8,756 bases of DNA from Candidatus Aminicenantota bacterium (GTDB lineage Bacteria > Acidobacteriota > Aminicenantia > Aminicenantales > Aminicenantaceae). Where the stretch lies: contig JAUWVG010000066.1 of the NCBI GenBank assembly GCA_030617525.1, forward strand, positions 1 through 8,756, given 5' to 3'. Position 1 is the stretch's first letter. Each line of letters begins with the position of its first letter. Under the pieces are notes generated by a model. The model made no database searches. It was not told the DNA's origin and saw only the letters and a program-made list of their open reading frames with translations. Positions 1 through 6,778 of this stretch are shown here, in pieces. The translations under genes and the position numbers were made by a program.

Positions 1-71
1 CGGTGACAGTCGTCTCCAATTCCCTCCGGTTAGGGCAGATAAAACTTAAAACTTCAGGAGAATCAAGATGA
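1..71 (+). CDS. copA: C-terminal tail of a copper-translocating P1B-type ATPase (partial, 5' end outside window)
   Basis: An open frame enters from the left edge and reads from base 3 to a TGA at 69-71. It translates as VTVVSNSLRL followed by a polar tail (GQIKLKTSGESR). The string S/T-V-x-V-V-x-N-[SA]-L-R-L is the usual end of the last transmembrane helix of P1B-type Cu(I)/Ag(I) ATPases of the CopA family, which pump the metal from cytoplasm to periplasm at the expense of ATP. The stop codon overlaps the ATG of the cupredoxin gene (ATGA, 68-71), which implies co-transcription and probably translational coupling. Only 22 complete codons are visible, so the call rests on the terminal motif plus the copper context. 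A different P1B subfamily (Zn/Cd/Co) is possible but less likely given the neighbours. Confidence 0.72.
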   Translation, partial: VTVVSNSLRLGQIKLKTSGESR

Positions 72-442
72 CAGCGAAGTTGGTTGTGACTATTGTTGGG
101 ATTCTTCTTATTCTTTTGGTCAACTGGTATTTTTTCTTCTCGAAAAGACAGACTAAGGCTATCCGTATCCAAGACGAGGGAATCCAGGAAGTCCAGATCA
201 ATGTCAAAGGAGGATATGATCCTGATGTCATCGAAGTCAAAAAAGGACTTCCTGTGCGGTTGAATTTTTATCGTGATGAAACCGCAGATTGTTCGGACAC
301 TATTGTGTTCAGTGATTTTAATATTCGAAAACCTCTTCCTGCTTACAAGACAACAGCAGTCGAGTTTACCCCGGAGAGAGAAGGAGAATATGTTTTTACC
401 TGCGGCATGGGGATGCTGAAAGGTAAATTAATTGTCAAATAG
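68..442 (+). CDS. Membrane-anchored cupredoxin-domain copper-binding protein (histidine-free, CupA-like)
   Basis: The protein has 124 residues. Residues about 5-24 form one hydrophobic segment (LVVTIVGILLILLVNWYFFF) followed by SKRQ, which fits an N-terminal anchor with the domain on the periplasmic side. Residues about 40-124 match the compact cupredoxin fold used in copper-handling proteins: GGYDPDVIEVKKGLPVRLNF, then TADCSDTIVF with Cys75, then EGEYVFTCGMGMLKG with Cys112, Met114 and Met116. The whole protein contains no histidine, so the His2-Cys-Met blue-copper site is absent. A Cys/Met site suited to Cu(I) is inferred, similar in idea to CupA of Streptococcus pneumoniae. The start is supported by AGGAG at 56-60, seven bases ahead of the ATG. 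The gene overlaps the copA-like stop, so it likely accepts or buffers copper delivered by that ATPase. Metal binding is inferred, not shown. Confidence 0.85.
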   Translation: MTAKLVVTIVGILLILLVNWYFFFSKRQTKAIRIQDEGIQEVQINVKGGYDPDVIEVKKGLPVRLNFYRDETADCSDTIVFSDFNIRKPLPAYKTTAVEFTPEREGEYVFTCGMGMLKGKLIVK

Positions 443-496
443 GGCTGCCGAGTAAAAGGAAGGAATTATAAAAAAACGTTTGTACCATTTTTCGAC

Positions 497-536
497 TTGA
501 AATCTTACATATACTATGTATTTAATATGATATAAA
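497..536 (+). promoter_or_regulatory. Possible promoter with operator-like dyad upstream of the efflux operon
   Basis: The 131-bp gap 443-573 separates the copA/cupredoxin pair from the tripartite efflux genes and is AT-rich. It contains TTGAAA at 497-502, a fair -35 match, followed by AT-rich -10-like hexamers (TATTTA 519-524, TATGAT 526-531, TATAAA 531-536); none is clearly the right one. Between them lies a perfect inverted repeat, TACATA-tac-TATGTA, at 506-520. A dyad placed between -35 and -10 is typical of metal-responsive regulators of the MerR/CueR type, and TACA/TGTA half-sites also recall CopY-type boxes, although here the spacing is seven bases instead of two. The regulator is not encoded in the window. 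The dyad is directly seen; promoter and operator function are inferred. Confidence 0.4.
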
Positions 537-562
537 TGAATCTCTTGGAGATAAAGCCGAAT

Positions 563-568
563 AGGAGG
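563..568 (+). promoter_or_regulatory. Ribosome binding site AGGAGG that fixes the GTG start of the tolC-like gene
   Basis: A perfect AGGAGG lies five bases ahead of GTG at 574. An ATG overlaps this site at 572-574 but is followed at once by TGA (ATGTGA), so it cannot start the gene. GTG is therefore the start, giving a normal signal peptide (MKKKNLLKLKYLL...). Confidence 0.85.
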
Positions 569-573
569 ACAAT

Positions 574-1899
574 GTGAAGAAGAAAAATCTCTTAAAACTG
601 AAATATCTTTTATTTGGGGTGTGGCTGTTTTCTGCACTGTCACCAATGTTTGCCCAGGACAATGCTGAAGGACATGTTATTTTGACTCAATTGATACAGG
701 AAGCATTGGAAAATAATCCCAGGATTGAAGCCGCAGTGAACCGTTCTTTATCCGCAGAAAAAGTCATTCCCCAAGCCGGAGCCATGCCGGATCCCCAGAT
801 CTCGCTTGGTTTGATGAATTTACCGGTGAACAGCTTTTCTTTTAGACAGGAACCGATGACCGGCAAGGTGATATCGGTGACACAGATGTTCCCGTTCCCA
901 GGAAAACTTGATCTCAAAACAGAAATGGCAGAATTTGAGGCTGCGGCCATAAACTATCAACAGGAAGAAGTCCGGAACACTGTGGTTCAGATGGTTAAAA
1001 CAGCCTATTACAGTTTGTATGGGATTGATCGAGCACTTGAAACCGTCCAAAAAAATCAAGCTTTAATGGAGCAGTTTGTTCATATGGCTGAAACGAAATA
1101 TGCAACAGGGTCAGGTCTCCAGCAGGATGTTCTTCGAGCCCAGGTTGAGTTGTCCAAAATGGAAGATGATCTGATCATGTGGCAGCAAAAGCGTCTCGGC
1201 GTCGCAGCCAAAATGAATGCACTGCTTAACAGATCAGCAGATTCTCCTATTGCAACAATACAACAAGAGCTGTCTCTGTCTCCAATCATGAGGAAAAATG
1301 TCTCTATTGAAGATGTCGAAGAAAACAGGCCTCTTCTCAAAGCCTGGAAGGAAAAAATCCACAAAGTTGAATCCGCTGTTGAATTGGCCCAAAGGGATAT
1401 CTGGCCCAATTTTATGGTCGGGGCCAGCTACAACCAACGGGCTGATTTGAAGAGTGGGATGAAAATGCATGACTTTGTTTCTGCGATGGTCTCACTGAAT
1501 ATTCCCTTATATCAGAAACGTAAACAAAATATGAAAATTGTCGAAAAAGAATTGACTCTTGATGCAGTCAAATCCGAGTATGAAAATGTTAAGTCCGGAG
1601 TTATGGCCGATATTCAAAGTCAAAGAGCCGAACTGGATCGGTTTCGTAAACGAGCTGATCTCTACGAAGGAGGAATCTTGATCCAGGCTCAGCAGTCTCT
1701 CGATTCTGCCCATGAGGGTTATCGTGTCGGAAAAGTCGATTTTATGACGCTGATCAGCAACTGGATGATGCTCCAGAATTATGAACTCCAATATTATTTT
1801 GCTCTGGCTGAATACCAAAAATCTCTGGCCAGCTATGAACAGACTATTGGAATAGAATTTTCCGAATTGGAAGAATCAAATGAGTTGTCTTTTCAATAA
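574..1899 (+). CDS. TolC-family outer-membrane efflux channel (CusC-like)
   Basis: The protein has 441 residues, a normal length for the family. Residues 1-27 form a signal peptide: KKK, a hydrophobic core, then SPMFA before QD, with cleavage likely after Ala27. There is no lipobox cysteine, unlike E. coli CusC, so the channel is not expected to be lipidated. The two OEP repeats are visible. The first contains LIQEALENNPRIEAA near the N-terminus and the helical stretch GSGLQQDVLRAQVELSKMED. The second contains DIWPNFMVGASYNQ, the outer strand VSLNIPLYQKRKQN and a long C-terminal helical region ending in a short acidic tail. The protein would trimerise as the outer-membrane duct of the pump encoded next. 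It starts with GTG and lies 23 bp ahead of the adaptor gene, which fits one transcription unit. Substrate is inferred from the neighbours; sequence alone does not separate CusC from other TolC relatives. Confidence 0.93.
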   Translation: MKKKNLLKLKYLLFGVWLFSALSPMFAQDNAEGHVILTQLIQEALENNPRIEAAVNRSLSAEKVIPQAGAMPDPQISLGLMNLPVNSFSFRQEPMTGKVISVTQMFPFPGKLDLKTEMAEFEAAAINYQQEEVRNTVVQMVKTAYYSLYGIDRALETVQKNQALMEQFVHMAETKYATGSGLQQDVLRAQVELSKMEDDLIMWQQKRLGVAAKMNALLNRSADSPIATIQQELSLSPIMRKNVSIEDVEENRPLLKAWKEKIHKVESAVELAQRDIWPNFMVGASYNQRADLKSGMKMHDFVSAMVSLNIPLYQKRKQNMKIVEKELTLDAVKSEYENVKSGVMADIQSQRAELDRFRKRADLYEGGILIQAQQSLDSAHEGYRVGKVDFMTLISNWMMLQNYELQYYFALAEYQKSLASYEQTIGIEFSELEESNELSFQ

Positions 1900-1910
1900 A
1901 AAAAAACAAA

Positions 1911-1916
1911 GAGGAG
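1911..1916 (+). promoter_or_regulatory. Ribosome binding site GAGGAG for the CusB-like adaptor
   Basis: GAGGAG lies six bases ahead of the ATG at 1923, in the 23-bp gap after the tolC-like stop. It supports this start, which places a hydrophobic segment at residues 5-24 as expected for an exported adaptor. Confidence 0.8.
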
Positions 1917-1922
1917 TCGGAC

Positions 1923-3641
1923 ATGAAAACTAAAATAATCTTAATATTGGTTGTGGGAATCCTTATCGGAGCCGTGGCCACATACGTTGTTGTCCCAAAA
2001 GCAAAAACGATGGATACGATGGCTCAGGACGAGGGAAAACAGCTCTATTCATGTGGAATGCATCCTGAGGTCATTTCAGATGAACCAGGGGATTGTCCTA
2101 TATGCGGGATGAAGCTCACGCCTATAAAAAGCTCTGTACAGGCGGGAACAGGAGAGCCGGGTCAGAAGCGCAAGGTTCTCTACTGGCAAGCTCCCATGGA
2201 TCCAACGGAGATCTACGAAGAACCTGGAAAATCTAAGATGGGGATGGATCTTGTCCCGGTTTACGAAGGGGACGAAGCGGGAGGAGCGGGCAGTATCCTT
2301 ATTGATGGCTCTGTACAGCAGAATATGAACCTGAGACTTGCCAAGGTTGAACAAAGGACCATTTCCAATGTCATCCGAGCTTATGGAAAGGTCACTTATG
2401 CCCAGGACAAACAGTTCTCAGTCAATACAAAAATCAGCGGTTGGATCGAGAAGCTCTATGTCAATACAACAGGGCAGAAAATTCGCCGGGGTGAACCGTT
2501 ACTCGAGATCTACTCGCCTCAGCTGATTTCCACGCAAGAGGAGTATCTTTTGGCGTTGAATAATTTGGAAAAACTGGGATCCAGCCCTTACGAAAGCATT
2601 CGCACCAATGCAAAAAAAATGGTGTCTCTGGCCAAAAACAGACTCGAATACTGGGATATTCCCAAAGCCGAGATTGAAAATTTGGACAATACGGGAAAAG
2701 TCCGCCGTACGATTCTTTTGAGATCTCAAGTCGCAGGTGTCGTGACCCACAAAGGAGTGGTCGAAGGCGACAAGATTGGCCCGGGAATGGACCTCTTTCA
2801 TATTGCCGATTTGAGCGAAGTCTGGGTGGAAGTTGCGGTCTATGAATCAGAACTTCCTCTTATCAAAGAAGGGCAGCGGGCGGAGCTTGAACTGGATCAC
2901 ATTCAGGGAAAGACGCTGGAGGGAAAGGTGAATTTTATCTATCCCTATCTCGATAAAAAAGCCAAGGTCAACAATGTGAGGTTGGTTTTTAACAATGCTG
3001 ATTCTTCTTTAAAACCTGAAATGTTTGCCACCGTGCGTATCTATGCACAAGTTGCGGACGATTCTACGGCGATCCCTACGGAAGCGATCATTCATTCAGG
3101 CGTACGGAAACTCGTGTTTGTGACAAAAGGGGATGGAAAATTTGAACCGCGTGAAGTCAAACTCGGAGCCGAATCCGATGATGGATTTACACAGATCCTT
3201 TCCGGCCTTTTTATGGATGAAATGGTCGTGGTTTCCGGTCAATTCCTGCTGGATTCAGAGAGCCAGACAAGAGAAGCCATAGCCAAGATGCGGGCCGCCC
3301 AAACCCAGAGAGCAGTGGAGGTTTCCACTGAAGGAGAGACGGAACATTCACATATTGAAGAGGCTGAACACACTCATGAAGCAGAGACACATGCGATGCA
3401 GGAAATGAATCCTGAAAAACTGTATGCCTGCCCGATGCATCCAGGGTTTATCACGACAGATCCCGAGGCAAGATGCCCCGATTGCGGGATGAAGCTTGTC
3501 AGTGTTACAGAGTTAGAGGGCAAAGTTGATCTGGAAAATGCGGAGTTTTACACCTGCCCGATGCATCCCGAGTTTCTGTCGACTGATCCGGATGGCCGCT
3601 GTCCTGAATGCGGCATGAAGCTTGAAAAAGTAAAAAAATAA
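1923..3641 (+). CDS. cusB: CusB-like periplasmic adaptor of a Cu(I)/Ag(I) RND efflux system with four metal-binding modules
   Basis: The protein has 572 residues, far longer than E. coli CusB (about 407). A hydrophobic signal/anchor spans residues 5-24. Module 1 (about 41-68) is a Cys-type heavy-metal-binding domain: YSCGMHPEV, then CPICGMKL, with Cys44, His47, Cys58, Cys61 and Met63. Module 2 (about 86-115) is the classical CusB three-Met site: YWQAPMDP, then SKMGMDLVP, with Met92, Met106 and Met108. The membrane-fusion core follows: SVNTKISGWIEKLYV, the lipoyl-like half GQKIRRGEPLLEIYSPQLIS, a helical hairpin, and the beta-barrel (LFHIADLSEVWVEVAVYE). After a His-rich linker (His475, 477, 483, 485, 490) come modules 3 and 4 (about 501-528 and 543-570), each with CPMHP and CP-x-CGMKL. 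The adaptor joins the inner-membrane pump to the channel and, in E. coli, passes metal to the pump through its N-terminal Met site. The extra modules and linker probably raise metal capture in the periplasm. Confidence 0.92.
   Translation: MKTKIILILVVGILIGAVATYVVVPKAKTMDTMAQDEGKQLYSCGMHPEVISDEPGDCPICGMKLTPIKSSVQAGTGEPGQKRKVLYWQAPMDPTEIYEEPGKSKMGMDLVPVYEGDEAGGAGSILIDGSVQQNMNLRLAKVEQRTISNVIRAYGKVTYAQDKQFSVNTKISGWIEKLYVNTTGQKIRRGEPLLEIYSPQLISTQEEYLLALNNLEKLGSSPYESIRTNAKKMVSLAKNRLEYWDIPKAEIENLDNTGKVRRTILLRSQVAGVVTHKGVVEGDKIGPGMDLFHIADLSEVWVEVAVYESELPLIKEGQRAELELDHIQGKTLEGKVNFIYPYLDKKAKVNNVRLVFNNADSSLKPEMFATVRIYAQVADDSTAIPTEAIIHSGVRKLVFVTKGDGKFEPREVKLGAESDDGFTQILSGLFMDEMVVVSGQFLLDSESQTREAIAKMRAAQTQRAVEVSTEGETEHSHIEEAEHTHEAETHAMQEMNPEKLYACPMHPGFITTDPEARCPDCGMKLVSVTELEGKVDLENAEFYTCPMHPEFLSTDPDGRCPECGMKLEKVKK
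3429..3623 (+). repeat. Tandem duplication of a heavy-metal-binding module inside the cusB-like gene (126-bp period)
   Basis: The segments 3429-3497 and 3555-3623 encode two copies of a CPMHP...CP-x-CGMKL module. By my count they share 53 of 69 bases (about 77%), with no gap. Corresponding cysteines (Cys503 and Cys545) are exactly 42 codons apart. Both copies begin with the same 14 bases (tgcccgatgcatcc) and end with ATGAAGCTT. The resemblance at DNA level suggests internal duplication, though the constrained Cys/Met/His codons account for part of it. The N-terminal module at about 2052-2117 belongs to the same family but is less similar. Confidence 0.8.
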
Positions 3642-3670
3642 GGACGATTACAAAAGATACGGAGTAGAAT

Positions 3671-6600
3671 ATGTTAGAAAAAATCATTGAGTGGTCAGTC
3701 AATAACCGGTTGCTGGTGATCCTTGGGATGTTTGCCATTATCGTGGCCGGATTTGTTTCTATCCAGACAACACCAGTGGACGCCATCCCCGATCTGAGCG
3801 ATGTGCAGGTGATAATCCTCACAGAATATCCCGGCCAAGGGCCGAGTGTTGTCGAAGATCAGGTCACCTATCCTTTAACTACGGCGATGCTCTCCGTGCC
3901 CTATGCCAATGTGGTTCGGGGATATTCATTTTTCGGTTTTTCTCTTGTCTATATCATTTTTGAGGATGGGACAGACCTGTACTGGGCGCGCAGCCGGGTT
4001 TTGGAATACCTGAATTTTGCGGCCAGCCGCCTTCCCCAGGGTGCAACTCCCCAGCTAGGACCGGATGCGACCGGTGTGGGCTGGGTGTATGAGTACGTCC
4101 TCAACGGCGGTGACCAGGTTGACCTTCAGGAGTTGAGGTCGATTCAGGATTGGTATTTACGCTACGAATTGGCCAGCGTTCCTGGAGTGAGTGAAGTGGC
4201 CAGCATTGGCGGTTTTGTCAAGCAGTATCAGGTCGAAGTGGATCCATTAAAACTCCAGGCTTACGGTATCCCGCTGCAAAAAGTCCGGATGGCTATCAAG
4301 CGCAGCAACAACGATGTGGGCGGCCGCCTTGTTGAGATGGGAGAAACGGAATTTATGGTCCGGGGGCTGGGATATATAAAATCTGTCGAGGATTTAGAAA
4401 AGGTCCCGGTAGGCATGGGGCCGAATAATGCACCGATACTCCTAGAAGATATAGCAGACATCCATTTTGGGCCTGAACTCAGAAGGGGTATTGCGGATTG
4501 GAACGGTGAAGGTGAGACAGTTGGTGGAATCATCATCATGCGGTTTGGAGAAAATGCCCTGGAAGTCATCGAAGGTGTCAAGGCAAAAATGGAGGACCTG
4601 AAAAAGGGCCTGCCTGACGGAGTCACGATTGAAACGGCCTACGACCGCTCCTCGCTGATCAAGCGGGCTATTAAGACGTTGAAAGAAAAACTCTTGGAAG
4701 AGGCCATTGTTGTGGCCCTGATCATCCTCGTCTTTCTGCTTCATCTGCGCAGTGCGTTTGTGGCCATTATCACCCTGCCTCTGGGCGTATTGCTTGCTTT
4801 CATTGTCATGAGGGCACAGGGTCTAAATGCCAATATCATGTCTTTGGGAGGGATTGCCATCGCAATTGGGGCCATGGTGGATGCCGTCATTGTGATGATC
4901 GAAAATGTCCACAAACATATGGAGAAAGAGCCGCCCGAAAAAAGGAAAGACCATTGGGGTCTTATCGTAAGGGCTTCAAAAGAGGTGGGTCCGGCGCTCT
5001 TTTACTCCCTCCTCATCATAACCTTTTCTTTTCTGCCTGTTTTTTCTCTACAGCAGCAGGAAGGGAGGTTGTTTAAACCTCTTGCCTTTACAAAAACATA
5101 TGCCATGGCGGCAGCGGCTCTTCTTGCCATCACAGTGGTGCCGGTTCTTATGGGATTTTTTATTCGGGGAAAAATTCGACCGGAAACCAAACACCCCCTC
5201 AGCCGGATTCTTATCAAACTATACCGTCCAGTGATTCATTTTGTGTTGAAATATAAATTGGCCACGATTTTTGTCGCACTATTGGTCGTTGTCGTCAGCT
5301 TTTTTCCGCTTACGCAGATCGGAGGAGAATTTATGCCTCCATTGAACGAAGGTGACCTGCTCTACATGCCGACAACTCTTCCAGGGATTTCGATCACAAA
5401 GGCCAAGGAGCTTCTTCAGCAGACGGATAAAATCATCGCAAGTTTCCCTGAAGTCGAGTCCGTATTTGGCAAGATAGGCAGGGCAGATACAGCTACGGAC
5501 CCGGCTCCTCTGGTCATGATTGAGACCACGATCAAGCTCAAGGATAAAGAGGACTGGCGGCCGAATATGACCCTCGAAAAACTGACGGAAGAGCTGAATG
5601 ATGCCGTTCAGTTTCCCGGTTTGACAAATGCCTGGACAATGCCCATAAAGACGCGGATCGATATGCTCAGTACGGGGATAAAGACCCCTGTGGGGATCAA
5701 ACTTATGGGACCTGATCTTCAAACACTGAGCGACCTCGGGACAAGAATCGAAGCTGTCGTGCGGACAATCCCGGGGACAGCAAGTGTGATTTCTGAACGG
5801 GTGACCGGAGGAAACTACCTCGATTTTATCATAGACCGTGAGGCCTCAGCCCGGTACGGATTGACGGTTGGAGATGTTCAGGATGTGATCATGACCGCCA
5901 TAGGAGGGATGAATGTCACTACGGCTGTCGAGGGATTGGAAAGGTACCCCATAAATGTTCGGTATAACCGTGAACTTAGGGATAATCTTCCCGCACTCAA
6001 ACGGGTTCTGATTCCGACGCCATCTGGAGCACAGATACCTCTTGGGCAGGTGGCGGAATTCGAGATCAAAAAAGGTCCGGCGGCAATCAAGAGTGAAAAC
6101 GCCAGACGTACGGCTTGGCTGTATGTGGACCTGAGGGATATTGATGTCGGGACCTATGTAAAGATGGCCAAAAGGGTGGTAGATACGACTGTTGACTTTC
6201 CGGATGGCTACAGCATTGTCTGGAGCGGGCAGTACGAATATATGCAGCGGGCTCAGGAACGCCTGCGGCTGGTTGTCCCTTTCACACTGCTGATTATTTT
6301 TCTGCTGCTTTATTTTAACTTTAAAAACATCACGGAAAGCCTGATTATCATGCTGTCCCTGCCGTTTGCATTGGTAGGAGGGATCTGGTTGATATGGCTC
6401 AATGGCTACAATATGAGCGTCGCGGTTGGTGTGGGATTTATTGCTCTTGCTGGAGTTGCGGCAGAAACAGGAGTCGTGATGCTGCTCTATATCGATAATG
6501 CCTACAAAGATCGTATCTCACAGGGACAGATGACGACACGAAAAGACCTGCATGAAGCCGTTGTACATGGAGCCGTGGAAAGGGTCCGGCCAAAGCTTAT

Positions 6601-6778
6601 GACCGTCATGACGACTATCATGGGGCTTATGCCTATCATGTGGGGCCATGGCACGGGCTCTCAGGTCATGAAGCGCATTGCTGCCCCTATGGTGGGCGGT
6701 TTGATCACATCGACAATATTAACTCTGATTGTCATCCCTGCCATTTATTATCTCTGGCGCGGCCGCAGTCTCCAATAA
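3671..6778 (+). CDS. cusA: CusA-like heavy-metal-efflux RND pump, Cu(I)/Ag(I) type
   Basis: The protein has 1035 residues (E. coli CusA: 1047). It shows the HME-RND signatures: TM1 near residues 13-31 followed by TTPVDAIPDLSDVQVI, then DATGVGWVYEYVL in the porter domain, and NIMSLGGIAIAIGAMVDAVI in TM4. Proton-relay residues are in place: Asp404, Glu932 (GVAAETGVVML) and Lys975 (RVRPKLMTV). The three periplasmic Cu/Ag ligands of E. coli CusA (Met573, Met623, Met672) correspond here to Met566 (LLYMPTTLPGIS), Met616 (LVMIETTI) and Met665 (RIDMLSTGIKTP), with the same spacing of 50 and 49 residues. The relay pairs also match: Met390/Met1000, Met402/Met479 and Met409/Met494. This points to monovalent copper or silver, not Zn/Co/Cd. 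The pump sits in the inner membrane as a trimer and uses the proton gradient. GGAG at 3661-3664 lies six bases before the ATG; the gap to the adaptor gene is 29 bp, so it is the last gene of the operon. Confidence 0.96.
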   Translation: MLEKIIEWSVNNRLLVILGMFAIIVAGFVSIQTTPVDAIPDLSDVQVIILTEYPGQGPSVVEDQVTYPLTTAMLSVPYANVVRGYSFFGFSLVYIIFEDGTDLYWARSRVLEYLNFAASRLPQGATPQLGPDATGVGWVYEYVLNGGDQVDLQELRSIQDWYLRYELASVPGVSEVASIGGFVKQYQVEVDPLKLQAYGIPLQKVRMAIKRSNNDVGGRLVEMGETEFMVRGLGYIKSVEDLEKVPVGMGPNNAPILLEDIADIHFGPELRRGIADWNGEGETVGGIIIMRFGENALEVIEGVKAKMEDLKKGLPDGVTIETAYDRSSLIKRAIKTLKEKLLEEAIVVALIILVFLLHLRSAFVAIITLPLGVLLAFIVMRAQGLNANIMSLGGIAIAIGAMVDAVIVMIENVHKHMEKEPPEKRKDHWGLIVRASKEVGPALFYSLLIITFSFLPVFSLQQQEGRLFKPLAFTKTYAMAAAALLAITVVPVLMGFFIRGKIRPETKHPLSRILIKLYRPVIHFVLKYKLATIFVALLVVVVSFFPLTQIGGEFMPPLNEGDLLYMPTTLPGISITKAKELLQQTDKIIASFPEVESVFGKIGRADTATDPAPLVMIETTIKLKDKEDWRPNMTLEKLTEELNDAVQFPGLTNAWTMPIKTRIDMLSTGIKTPVGIKLMGPDLQTLSDLGTRIEAVVRTIPGTASVISERVTGGNYLDFIIDREASARYGLTVGDVQDVIMTAIGGMNVTTAVEGLERYPINVRYNRELRDNLPALKRVLIPTPSGAQIPLGQVAEFEIKKGPAAIKSENARRTAWLYVDLRDIDVGTYVKMAKRVVDTTVDFPDGYSIVWSGQYEYMQRAQERLRLVVPFTLLIIFLLLYFNFKNITESLIIMLSLPFALVGGIWLIWLNGYNMSVAVGVGFIALAGVAAETGVVMLLYIDNAYKDRISQGQMTTRKDLHEAVVHGAVERVRPKLMTVMTTIMGLMPIMWGHGTGSQVMKRIAAPMVGGLITSTILTLIVIPAIYYLWRGRSLQ

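Noticed and set aside
1080..1470. Two overlapping - strand frames inside the tolC-like gene
   Set aside because: Low-information translations opposite a conserved outer-membrane channel, with no start signals.
4319..4328. NotI-type GCGGCCGC octamer here and again near 6758, considered as possible engineered cloning sites
   Set aside because: Both fall inside conserved codons of the pump gene (GGRL near residue 218, and WRGRS at the C-terminus) and need no artificial explanation.
5279..5722. 147-codon open frame on the - strand inside the cusA-like gene
   Set aside because: Its translation is rich in Cys, His and Arg without any domain pattern, and it lies fully opposite a strongly conserved RND pump segment. 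It is a shadow of that gene.
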